Source: Epiperipatus broadwayi
Taxonomy: Eukaryota > Onychophora > Udeonychophora > Euonychophora > Peripatidae
Assembly: GCA_028023455.1 (NCBI GenBank)
Contig: JAQFVV010000020.1
Span: forward strand, 7,547,092 to 7,611,091
Reading direction: 5' to 3'
DNA: 64,000 nt
A program made the position numbers and the translations under genes. Position 1 is the stretch's first letter. Each line of letters begins with the position of its first letter. The notes beneath the pieces are model-generated. The model was not told the DNA's origin. It ran no database searches and worked only from the letters and a program-made list of their open reading frames with translations. Positions 1 to 10,974 of the stretch are shown piece after piece.

Positions 1-2110
1 TCTCTCGAAAACAATTACCCGGAAATGCCCTTAGTTAAAAGTAAAAGATTACAATTTTGTAATAATAAAATAAACCCATTAGTGGAAATTTTGTCCATGC
101 CAGCTTGTTTTAAAATCATAAGACTTATTTTAAAACAATCGTTCGAGAAACTGATAACAGAATTGCATTGTTTCAAAAGTCTTACCAGATAAGAAAGTAT
201 CCGGTCATTCGATTTTGGATATATGTTAAGTGCTTAAACCACCTCAGGTCCAGCAGTAGTTGCCATGCAACAGCACCAAAATAGAAGTATAAATACTGCT
301 GGATTTGAATCCAAAGGGGGGGACAACCAAAATTATGATGATGCTAAACCAAATCCACGTCAATTTTAATTTTCACCCAATGTGCCGCAAGTAGGGGAAA
401 TTTTATCTTTCCCTCCATTCCAATATGCTTTTTCCATAGTGAAGCTCTGGATCCTGTACTGATGAACTCTAAATGCCTGCCGATAAAGTAAATGCTGCCT
501 ATCATGTCGTATATTTAAACCCTAGATCTAGTGAACTAATGATGATGAACATTATGCTTATCAAAGACTGCTATTCCAGATATCAAGGTAAAAGAACTTT
601 AGCCACTCTTGATTATCCAACTCCACCTTCTTTATAATTCTGATGCTCTATTCTGACACTAAATATAAATGTTTTCATATTATGTAACTTTCTATAACTC
701 TATATAACTGATCCTCATTAAGTCTCTTTAGATATAATTTCTTTCTGTATTTACATGCGGCAAATAATTCTAGTTTAATATATTTAAGTATTTATGTTTT
801 CTTTAAAATGCCAATAATAATTTCCAAAATTGCTAACTTTATTTCTATTTTTCCTACCTTTACTTACGGGGTAATTAAGCACGTAAATTCATTAAAAACA
901 AGTCTTACATAACTTGTGCAGGTGTTTGCAGTTTTGGAAAATAAAGTAATTAAGTCATAAAAATTTGATATAGAAAGTAAATAAAATTGATACATAAATA
1001 ACTGGGATGGTGGTAATCGTTTGGATAAAAATATAGATTTATATATATATAAGATACATTAAAGTTAAAATAGTGCATTATTATTTAGAAAGAAAAAAAA
1101 TAAACATTTTAGAAAAACAGATGTTGATCATTAAACAATACATGATAATAATAATTTATTTTAATAATGACCAAATAATTCAAAAAATCTACTCTTTGGT
1201 GAATAAATGGGATTCTTCTACTCAACAAAAATCCTTATCAGATTAAGACGATGTGTTCCTTTAATTAAAAAAGTTTAAGTATAAATTATGCCTGGAGGTT
1301 GATTCTTTTCATTCAGTGACTAAATATTTTTAAAAATAGGGCAAGAGCATCACTATATATTTATACAATGCTTAACTTCCTAACATTTAACAAGGATCCA
1401 GTAAGTATTACTTCAACAACCCTAAAAAATATACCTTCATAGTAAACATTAGAAAATGACTTTTAGGTCTCTAGGATTACAAATACATATTGTTCTTATT
1501 CAAACAAAATAAAGGTAAGTTCATCTTTTGAATGTATTTCTTAATCATTACATAACTGAAAAATACAAATGATTAATAATGAAAAAATTAATAACTTAAA
1601 TAATCTTTATCCAGATATATTCCATCATAGATTTAATTCAATACATCTATGTTATATAACAAGTACATGCATGTGTGTTATGAATCATATGATCTAATTA
1701 TTAAAAAAAACTGTTATTACAACTTACAGTCTTTCCATGGATAAATACTAAAATAAAATAAAATGCATAGCAAATAAAAATGTGTATATACACTTTAATT
1801 TAAATATTAATTATAACCATTTGACCTTTCTCTTATATTGTCTTTGTTTTTTAATTAACAACAAAAATAATAATTTCAAGAGTCTCTGCTTAAGTCTTCA
1901 GGCTTGGATGATCATGGTTATGGCAGTTAACAATAATTTACTGGCAGGTTTCATAGATCTGGAATCATTTTATTTAGCCATGAAATGTGTACTTTTGTAG
2001 AATGGTAAACAGAATGGACCAGTAGTATTTATTAGAGGTTTTGGAAACACCTTTTTAAATCATGGTGTTGGTTTTTTTTTTCAGGGATATGGACAGATAG
2101 TTGTTTACTG
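1..2110. other. AT-rich region, no gene recognised
   Basis: About 230-650 is less AT-rich than its surroundings and holds short open stretches in different frames, for example one near 475-640, but no start, splice signals or family motif that I can recognise. The rest is AT-rich with poly-A and poly-T runs. A 72-codon ORF at 1782-2000 has low-complexity content and no recognisable domain, so I treat it as chance. A decayed exon or retroposon near the left edge cannot be excluded. Confidence 0.4.
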
Positions 2111-2119
2111 CAATTCTTC

Positions 2120-5100
2120 TTTCATCATCATTATCATCATCATCAACCATTATCAATCCACTGCAAAATGAAGATCTCCAAGTTTAATCCATCTTCTCCG
2201 ATCCTTAGCCTCCCTTTTCCACAACACCCCTGCACACTTTCTTATTTCATCCATCCATCTCACATGTGGCCTCTTTCTGGGTCTTTTACAATCTCTTGGA
2301 ATCCAGTTTAAAATTTCAATTGTCCATCTATTATCATTTCTTCTAGCAATATGTCCATCCCAACTCCAATTCAATCTTTTAATTTTTTCAATAAGGTCAG
2401 TAACACCTGTTTGTTGTCTTACCCATACATTGCGTTTTTGATCCCTTCTTGTTACTCCCAACATACATCTCTCCATACTCCTTTGAGTGGTCTGAAGTCT
2501 CTGTATTGCTCTTCTATTAAGTGTCCAAGTCTCAGATCCATAAGTAAGAACTGGTAAAACACATTTATTAAAAACCATTCTTTTCAAACACATAGGCATA
2601 TTTCCTTTTAGTATCAAGTTATTTCTAACAAAAGCACTCCAATCAAGTTTAATTCTATGATTAATTTCCTCCACTATGTTTCCATCTGTATTAATAATCT
2701 GACCCAGGTATTTGTAACTGTTAACTTCTTTCAATTCTTCATAATCAATCTTTATTTTCATATTTTGAGCAAATCGATTAAACATTACTTTAGTCTTTTT
2801 AACATTTATCTTTAGTCCTACTTTTCTACTTTCATCTGCTAACTCCTGCAACATTTCCTGCAGCTCTGAAGCATTATTTGCAAAAACAACTACATCATCT
2901 GCAAAATCTAAATGACTTAAATACTCTCCATTTACTTTCATTCCTTTAGTTTCCCATTTTAATCCACAAAATACTTCTTGCAGCACTGCTGTAAAAAGTT
3001 TTGGAGATATGGAGTCACTTTGCCTTACACCTTTCTCAATGTTGATTTTTCCAGTATCATTATGTAATCTAATTGTTGCTGTTGCATTTTTATAAATATT
3101 CTTTAAAATATGACAATATCCTGGATCTATACCTTGATGATCCAATGCTTTAATCACTGAAGAAATGTGTATAGAATCGAATGCCTTTTCATAATCTACA
3201 AATCCAAAACATAATGACAACTCATATTCATTTGTCCTTTCTATGACTTCTCTCAATACCTGGATATGATCTATTGTACTAAAACCACTTTTAAATCCAG
3301 CTTGTTCTCTTGGTTGGTGGAAATCCAAAGTTCTCTGTAGACGAATTGTAATTATCTTGGTAAAAATTTTATATAAAACTGATAAAAGGCTGATAGGTCT
3401 GTAATTTCTAATATCTTCTTTATCACCTTTTTTAAATATTAATATTATTACTGCATTCTTCCAATCTTCCGGTACATCTTTATCATTTAGACATTACGTA
3501 TATAACTTTGCTAAAATTGTTTCTATTTCTTCACCTCCTTCTTTTAATATATCATTTATAATTCCATCATTTCCTGAAGCCTTTCCTTTCTTCATACATT
3601 TAATTGCATGTCTCACTTCTTCATTTAAAATTCTGGGCAATTCGGAAGATGTAATAGATATAGGAGGTACTTGTTCTTTATTACTATATAATTCTTGATA
3701 AAAATCTTCTACCAATTTCATGATGTCATCTCTCTTTTTAGTAATAATTCCATCTTTTTTTCTTATTGCAGATATAAATTTCCTACCAATATCAAAATGT
3801 TGTTTAACATTCTTGAGACTTTTATTTTCTTCTACAGCTTTCCTTGCTATTTCACACTTATACTTTCTTATATCATTTTCAACTCTTTTCCGTACCATTT
3901 TACAAAATTCGAGATATTCAATTCATTTTAATACATCATTTTTGTATATCTTCATATTCCTTCTTTTCTTCATAAATTCTCTAGTCTCAGTAGAAATTTT
4001 ATTAGTCAATTGCTGCTTTTTTCTACCAGCTATCTTTGTTGCAGTTTTTAAAAGTGTATCAGTTATTTTCATATTAATTTCATTCAAATCTGAATCATGT
4101 TCAAAATCTCCTAACACTTGAAACCTATTTGTAAGTTCAAATTTAAATTCATTAGAATGTTTCTGAAGATTAGGAATATCAACTGTAAATATTGTTTTTC
4201 TCAATAATTTTTGTCTCTCTAGTTTTACATTAACCCGTAACTTACACCTTACTAATCGATGATCACTTCCTGTGTTAAATTTATTAAGAACATTACAATC
4301 TTGAAATATGTATTTCCTGTTAGTCAAAATATAATCCAATTCTGCTGTACCTTCATTTGGATGCTTCCATGTCCATTTCCTTTTAACATTTTTCTCAAAA
4401 AATGAATTCATAATATAAAGTTTTTCTTTTTCTGCAAACTCCACAAGTCTATGTCCTCTCTCATTTCTATTACCATAACCAAAATTACCTACAGCAATTT
4501 CATCTTTCATTTGTCTACCAATTCTAGCATTAAAGTCTCCCATAACAATTTTAAAATGTTGTTTACTCTGATCAAAAGCCTTTTGTACATCCATATAAAA
4601 ATCTTCTACTACTTCATCACTATGAGAACTTGTTGGGGCATAAACCTGAATTATCTGCATTTGGTATTTGCTATTAAGTTGTATAACTAATCTTGCAACT
4701 CTGTCCGATACACCATCAATCTCCACAATATTGTTCTTCCACTTTTTATTTATAATGAATCCTACTCCACTTGTATTTCCAATATGTGTGCCTTTATAAT
4801 AGAGTATATGTCCACTTTTTAAATCAATTGTTTCTTCACCTTTTCTTCTAACTTCACAAAGTCCAATAATGTCCCATTTAATATAAGACAATTCTTCTTC
4901 TAATTCTTGCAATCTTCCTTCACTTGAAAGTGATCTGCAGTTGTAAGTACCTAAATAAAAAGTCATCATCAAATGGCAGCCTGGGTCCACAATCAGGGGA
5001 TTCTTAGCACCCTCCACCCTTGGCCACCAAACGCTGCCTTGGTTGGTGACTTTACAGCCTCCTGGGAATAAGCATCTTTATGCTACTAATCTCTGACTAC
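2120..5100 (-). mobile_element. RTE-clade LINE, nearly complete, minus strand
   Basis: A non-LTR retrotransposon read right to left: endonuclease, connector, reverse transcriptase, C-terminal region, then a short 3' end. The 3' end, at the low-coordinate side, is an ATG/GATGATG-type trinucleotide tail (plus strand CATCATCATCAACC, about 2125-2150), as is typical of RTE elements rather than poly-A. The conserved 3' sequence recurs at 39580, 44140, 45926, 46410 and 60598 in this window. The 5' side matches the leader of the copy at 43321, but the expected start codon is missing and an in-frame TAA lies near 5080. The 5' end is therefore truncated or mutated. It is the best-preserved RTE copy here. 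Confidence 0.88.
2153..5017 (-). pseudogene. RTE endonuclease/reverse transcriptase frame with two in-frame stops
   Basis: The open stretches 5017-3923, 3898-3494 and 3328-2153 are all in one reading frame; only a TGA near 3923 and a TAA near 3494 interrupt about 955 codons. The first part is an APE-type endonuclease: LCEVRR, APTSSHSDE, MGDFNARIG and GSDHRLV carry the metal and catalytic residues. The stretch between the second stop and 3328 reads through in frame into the reverse transcriptase finger motif (RPISLLSVLYKI). GFVDYEKAFDSI is motif A, and LDFADDVVVF is motif C with the catalytic FADD. The C-terminal part contains the TYGSETWTL region usual in this clade. By family knowledge this protein nicks target DNA and primes reverse transcription on it. 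As it stands the gene cannot make a full protein without readthrough. Confidence 0.88.
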
Positions 5101-6146
5101 TGTACTTTCAGAGTTAACAACAAAAGGAGTGAAACCTTGAATAACTGGGTTGTTTATCATGCATCTTCATAGTTATATGAACCATAAATGAACTTTCTTT
5201 CAATTAATCAAAATTAACATTTTTTGTTTGTTAAACTAACTAATCTAGAGTAATAGTGGGAACAATAACAATATTCATGACCGCCTTCTTGCATTTCTTC
5301 TATTATGTAAGCAATTTTCTTAATATTTTTAAAACATTCAATTTCATGAGTTGCATACTGTCAAACTTTAATTGTTAGCCACTAGATCCACGCACATATT
5401 GAACAATACTTCTTTTCAACTTCTTTTTCAAACATCTTAGCATCCATATAATGACATTAAATATTAAAAAAAATAATACTGATAATTTTAAAATAAAAAT
5501 ATTTTAAAATATATATATATCTAAAAATAAATAAATTTAGATCACAAATATTTTCCAATTTTTTTTATAAACCTATCCATACACGCACCTTTTAGCTAAT
5601 TTTGCTATTAACATTGTTAATAATATCTATTTAATATAATTCTTTTTTTATATTTATATTGCATTCTCAACAAAAACAAAATATCAACTATAAATGTGTC
5701 AAAAAAAATTAGTAATAATCATAACAAAAATTGAAAACGAAAGAAAAAATTACCAAACATTTACACACTTAAATAGACATATGCAGAAATGATTATAAGA
5801 CATTTATTCTTTTTTTAAAAAGATAATTTAAGATCTTGAAGTAATTATAAACCTTTCTCTTTTATTTTATTCTCCCTCCTTTTGAGCCGTCTAATCCTTA
5901 TAATATATATATCAAGAATAATGCAAGAAAATCAATTTATTTATTCGAATATCAAAGCAATGAATGGTAATTATATTCATCTAATTCTGACATATATATT
6001 CACCGTGTGTATTATTTTATTAATGATTATTGCGCCCATTTCAACTCTGACTTTAATCTTTTAAAACTCCTAAAATTAAATCTAAAATATCTCGCACAAT
6101 TTTGCCATAACTTCTTAACTGTAATTATAAAACTGTATGTCTCAAT
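5101..6146. other. AT-rich spacer
   Basis: AT-rich sequence with poly-A and poly-T runs and short TA repeats. A 60-codon ORF at 5882-6064 is hydrophobic but has no homology that I recognise and sits in low-complexity sequence. Nothing else is supported. Confidence 0.5.
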
Positions 6147-7402
6147 AAAATATTAATTTAATAATAACGTGAAAGCTAAAAACCTTCAAACAGATACATT
6201 TTAAAAATGCTTACGTGACAGCCAATCAGATGGAATAATGACATCACATGGGACTCTAAATTCTAAAACACAAGCCAGAACTATTAGAAAAAGATGGGAC
6301 CCATCTTAATCTATGCCTCAGTTTTATTTAAATAAGCCAGACTCAAGCATTTTGAACTAAGAGTGTGAAGTTAAAATACCTTCACATTTAATCCACTAAA
6401 TATTATATATATAAATTAACAACGCGAAATCATCCGATTTACAATGAAGCAATATTTTTAAATCTAATGAAATGATATTAAAAAATGTAAATATATTAAA
6501 TTTAAGCGTAAACAGATAATATTATAATAACGTGAAAGCTAAAAACCTTCAAACAGATACGCTTTAAAAATGCTTACGTGACAGTCAATCAGATGGTTTT
6601 TAGCTTTCATGTTATTATAATATTATCTGTTTACGCTTAAATTTAATATATTTACATTTATTAATATCATTTCATTAGATTTAAAAATATTGCTTCGTTG
6701 TAAATCGGATGATTTCGCGTTGTTAATTTATATATATAATATTTAGTGGATTAAATGTGAAGGTATTTTAGCTTCACACTCTTAGTTCAAAATGCTTGAG
6801 TCTGGCTTATTTAAATAAAACTGAGGCATAGATTAAGATGGGTCCCATCTTTTTCTAATAGTTCTGGCTTGTGTTTAGGAATTTAGAGTCCGATGTGATG
6901 TCATTATTCCATCTGATTGGCTGTCACGTAAGCATTTTTAAAGCGTATCTGTTTGAAGGTTTTTAGCTTTCACGTTATTATAATATTATCTGTTTACGCT
7001 TAAATTTAATATATTTACATTTATTAATATCATTTCATTAGATTTAAAAATATTGCTTCGTTGTAAATCGGATGATTTCGCCATGTTAATTTATATATAT
7101 AATATTTAGTGGATTAAATGTGAAGGTATTTTAGCTTCACACTCTTAGTTCAAAATGCTTGAGTCTGGCTTATTTAAATAAAACTGAGGCATAGATTAAG
7201 ATGGGTCCCATCTTTTTCTAATAGTTCTGGCTTGTGTTTTAGAATTTAGAGTCCCATGTGATGTCATTATTCCATCTGATTGGCTGTCACGTAAGCATTT
7301 TTTAATGCGTATCTGTTTGAAGGTTTTTAGCTTTCACATTATTATAATATTATCTGTTTACGCTTAAATTTAATATATTTACATTTAATATTAATTTAAA
7401 AA
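6147..7402. repeat. Foldback array of 363-bp units
   Basis: One unit plus part of a second runs forward (GAAAGCTAAAAACC at 6171 and again at 6534, spacing 363). At about 6598 the sequence turns round, and two further units plus a partial one run in reverse (TAGCTTTCA-type starts at 6601, 6964 and 7328, spacing 363 and 364). The whole block is thus a large imperfect inverted repeat made of satellite-like monomers. The flanks share a direct repeat, ATATTAATTTA (about 6150 and 7388), which may be a target duplication. No ORF and no hammerhead core was found in the unit. Confidence 0.85.
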
Positions 7403-8290
7403 AATTATTGTCAGTACTGAAATCCCATCCTAATATTTACTACTGTTTAATTTTGATTTACAAATACCCAATTTACTCTATCCCTAACAACACCATCCAC
7501 TCTGGATAAATATAGTAATGTTATCATTAATTTTTTATAAACGTTGAAGCTCAGTTAAAGATTATGATATCTGGTTTTTTTTAATTAAACACACACATGG
7601 AGTTATTCACATTTCTCTTTTCCAAGTTTAATATCTTTTGTAAATGTATTAAAAACTTTCACACACCCACATATTATTTTCGATCATTTGAATAAAGATA
7701 CATTAAAGACAAATGACCACTGAGACATGTTTAGTGCTGAATCAGGAGTCATCAGATGCCCAGGTGACCATCTCTCATTTGTACCTTTCTTATATATATA
7801 GTACTTATCAATCGTAAATTGACAAGTATCAAACATATTCCAACCACAGCATCGACACCATCTACTCTAGATAAATACGGTAATGATTATTACTAGTCTT
7901 TTAATTAACTAGAGATTGTATCTAGCCCTAATGTAAACTTTAAATCTCAGTTAAAGATTAATATATATATATATATGATTTTTTAACTAAACAAGTTGTT
8001 TAATAAAAGATGTTACACATGAGAAAGAGAAATATGAATAACTTCGTGTGTGTGTTTAATCAAAAAATAGGATAATATTAATCTTTAACTGAAGTTTAAA
8101 GTTTACAACAGAGTTAGATACAATCTCTAGTTCAATAAATGATTAGAGATAATCATTATTGTCTTTATCTAGAGTGAATGTCAATGTTGTGGGTGAGGTA
8201 AATTTGAGAGTGGTAAATCAAAATATAGCACTTTACTATTGAATACTGTGCATATAAAAAAGATATATGAGAGATGGTGATCTAGATCAA

Positions 8291-8316
8291 CTGATGAGTG
8301 CTGTTCAGCAAGAAAT
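8291..8316 (+). ncRNA. Hammerhead-like core, family 2, copy a
   Basis: CTGATGA, then G-TGCTG-TT-CAGCA-A, then GAAA-T. The five-base-pair stem II is perfect. A downstream GGTC could close a short stem III, but I could not find a convincing stem I next to the core. Core-only call. Confidence 0.45.
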
Positions 8317-8680
8317 GGATTTTGGGGGTCATTTGTCTTTTATTGTATCTTTATTCACATAATTTGAATGAAATGTGTGGGGTGTGAAGATTGTTTAATA
8401 AAGATATTAAACATAGGAAAGTGAAATGTGAATAACTCCATGTTTGTGTCTGCAGTTTATATTAATCTTTAACTGAGATTTACAGTTTGTATTTGGGTTA
8501 GAGATAATTTCTACTTTAATAAATGATTAGTGATAATCTTCACTAAATTTATCTAGAGTAAATGGTGTCAAATTGTGGGTACAATAAGTTTGACACTTGT
8601 AAATCAAGATTTAACAATTTACTATTGATAAATACTATACATATAATACAGATAATATAAGAAATGATGACCTGGGCCAA

Positions 8681-8707
8681 CTGATGAGTGCTGGCTCAGT
8701 ATGAAAT
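8681..8707 (+). ncRNA. Hammerhead-like core, family 2, copy b
   Basis: CTGATGA, then G-TGCTG-GCT-CAGTA-T, then GAAA-T. Stem II pairs through one G-U wobble and closes with G-U at the base. It has the same context as copy a. Stem I is not established. Confidence 0.45.
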
Positions 8708-9482
8708 GCATCTTGGGGTTGTATCTATATTCATATTATTTGAATAGAATGTGTTGTGGTGTGGGGGTTGTTTAATACATTTGTAAAAAATATTTGCTAT
8801 ATGAATAAATTGAAAAATACCTCAAGATGATGAATAAAATGGGGTATATAAATATATACTACAGTGGATGGTATCATTGTTAGGGACAGTGTAAGTTTGA
8901 CACTTGTAAATCAAAATATAACAGTTTATTGTTGATAAATATTGTAATATAATAAATATACATATGAGAGATGGTGATTAGGCCAACTGATGAGTGCTGG
9001 TTTAATACAAAATGCATCTTAGTAGTCATTTATTTTTTATTATATCTTTACTCATATTATTCCAAAAGAGTGTAGTAGTGTGAAAATTGTTTAATACATC
9101 TATAAAAAATGTTTACTATATGAATAGAGTGAAAAATATGTCATGATAATTAATAAAACAGAGTACACCTGGGTCTCATTTTATGCGGTAGGTAGGTTCC
9201 TCAGAAAATGTGCAGAAAAGAAATTGCACAAAAATAGACTTAACTTACCTTGAAAAATGGGGGATACATACTGTAATTTTTCAAAAATCGCATATAAGCA
9301 AAGCAACAATGTAAAATCACTTTAAAATTCGCATAAAAAAAAAAAATAATAAAATATGACTAATAAAAAATTTCAAATTTGAAAAAATTGATAGAAAACA
9401 AACTTTTTTAAATTTTTTTATTAACTACAGTATTTAATTTTATTCAAAACAATATATTTAATTTATAAAGTGCAAACAGTAT

Positions 9483-9585
9483 TTGAAGTTAAACCGAGAG
9501 ACTGCAAACCTCTCAAGCTTATTAGCCAATAACACCTGATTGGCTAATAAGCGTGAGAGGTTTGCAGTCTCTCAGTTTACTTTAA
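9483..9585. repeat. Long palindrome inside the TA element
   Basis: The arms at about 9483-9530 and 9539-9585 are near-perfect reverse complements (GAGAGACTGCAAACCTCTC against GAGAGGTTTGCAGTCTCTC) around an 8-nt loop. It could be a further nested miniature element or a cruciform. Confidence 0.85.
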
Positions 9586-9869
9586 ATTTTTTCATACATA
9601 TATGGTCTTTGAATCATTATCACTATTTGAGACGTCAGATTCATCATGATGTGAAGTAATGTAGCTTCTCCTTAAATGAAGTCAAGAGGAAATACAACTA
9701 AAACAATCGTTGATTCTTCCCATTTCACTAAGCGATCTAAAATTGAAATTTTTGTTTCCAAAAAAATTCATTTTCTTGGGTGTTTTTTTCTCTCTCCGTT
9801 AGAGAAAACTAAAAGTTTAAAATAAAAACAAGAACTTAGACTTACGATAATAAAAAAACATCGACTCAC

Positions 9870-10069
9870 CACTGTTGGGCAAAATTTAATTAAAACTAAC
9901 AATTAAAAATTAAATTCTTATTTTTGTCTTTAATTTTCAATTCCATTTAAAAATCAAATTTCATCGTTTCACATCACCTTAATTTCAGATCACGTTACGT
10001 AATTTTTAAATTGTTAATTACAATTAAAAATCAGATTTTAATTGTCAAATTTAATTGTGCCCACCACTG
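9870..10069. mobile_element. hAT-like MITE nested in the TA element
   Basis: The 200-bp insert has inverted ends (left CACTGTTGGGCAAAATTTAA; the right end read on the minus strand starts CAGTGGTGGGCACAATTAAA). It is flanked by an imperfect 8-bp duplication, CGACTCAC on the left and TTACTCAC on the right, sharing ACTCAC. The 8-bp duplication and the CAGTGGTGGGCA-type end are characteristic of the hAT superfamily. There is no coding content. Confidence 0.75.
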
Positions 10070-10346
10070 TTACTCACCTTTTAAAAATAAACTTGTGGAC
10101 ACTAAATGACTAATTGATTATGTACTCTTTTTATAAAAAGCAAAAATAGAACGTGACTTAAAATGCAAAAACAACAACATACATAGTATTTTCCATCTAG
10201 AACGTTTGAACAGATTTACATTATAGTTTTGTAAAATTTAATGTGTGTATATAAAATGGGGAAATTCTGATTTTAAGTGAATTATGAACTTCTTTATTGC
10301 ATAAAATCTATTACAGTACTATTATAAAGTGCTGAAAATATTGAAA

Positions 10347-10468
10347 TTATTAGATGGAAGTCGAACTCTGATAAGGCGCTATTACTTTAAATATAACATG
10401 AGTGCACAAAATTTATAATATTTAAAGTAATAGCTCATTATTGGAGCTCAACTTCTGATCTAATAATT
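10347..10468. repeat. Second long palindrome inside the TA element
   Basis: The left arm, 10347-10393, and right arm, 10421-10468, are imperfect reverse complements (ATTACTTTAAATA and TATTTAAAGTAAT at the inner ends; ATTATTAGAT and ATCTAATAAT at the outer ends). No gene. Confidence 0.75.
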
Positions 10469-10574
10469 TTTATCACATAAAAGAAAACCACATACAAAGA
10501 TATTAAGAAGAAACACGAATCACATAACTTCAAATCACATTAAATAAATCCGCATAAAACGAGACCCAGGTGTA

Positions 10575-10974
10575 TATATAAATATATAGATAATGTTACA
10601 AATATCTACAATAGTTTAATCATGAAATATCTTGAATAAATGAAAAAAGTTTATTCAATTTTTTTTTCTTTTAGAAATGTACTTACAATAGTTTTTTTTA
10701 AAGTGTTCATCCATTCTCTGAGCTGGCATAAAACAAGAGTTAGAAAATGAACAGACTTTCAAAAAAATAATTTGTGATAATATGAAACAATGTTTAAACA
10801 AGTTCTTTTACTCTGGAGATAAGTTATATTTAAATTGATTTTTTATTCATGAGTTTACATTGATTCCAGGTTTAGCTTTCAGATAATTTATAAATAATAA
10901 TTGAAAATATGCAAACAAGATTGTATAAGTTAGACTTCCCAGCTAGAACCACTAGAGAGTGCAAGCAGGAACCC
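10575..10974. other. AT-rich spacer
   Basis: AT-rich sequence with poly-A and poly-T runs between the TA element and the gag-like element. Nothing recognised. Confidence 0.5.

Larger units (their letters stand above)
7430..9163. repeat. Inverted and tandem array of a hammerhead-core repeat
   Basis: The left part (about 7430-7990) is the reverse complement of the right part (about 7990-8600), and related units follow to 9163. Recognition blocks include a segment like GTAAATCAAAATATAACAG, then GAGAGATGGTGATC, then the core with CTGATGAG, then TCATTTGTCTTTTATTGTATC. The core recurs on the plus strand at 8291, 8681 and 8987, and on the minus strand at 7730-7755. Units are 300-390 bp apart. No protein frame. 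Diverged relatives lie at 39633, 40104, 40657 and 50343. This is probably a non-autonomous retroelement with pseudo-LTR-like arms. Confidence 0.75.
9166..10572. mobile_element. TA-flanked terminal-inverted-repeat DNA element
   Basis: It begins CACCTGGGTCTC and ends GAGACCCAGGTG, with a TA dinucleotide directly outside each end (9164-9165 and 10573-10574). Just inside, TTTTATGCGG on the left answers CCGCATAAAA on the right. TA duplication with short inverted ends fits a non-autonomous Tc1/mariner-like element. There is no transposase frame. It is a composite: it contains a 48-bp-arm palindrome (9483-9585), a nested hAT-like MITE (9870-10069) and another palindrome (10347-10468). Confidence 0.85.

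Noticed and set aside
1782-2000. 72-codon ORF
   Set aside because: Low-complexity start rich in Asn, Leu and Phe, no recognised domain, no repeat or retroelement context; expected by chance in such AT-rich DNA.
3695-4121. Plus-strand ORFs over the RTE element
   Set aside because: They are antisense to the endonuclease and connector region of the minus-strand RTE frame.
6147-7402. Possible ribozyme in the 363-bp units
   Set aside because: No CTGATGA plus GAAA arrangement on either strand of the unit.
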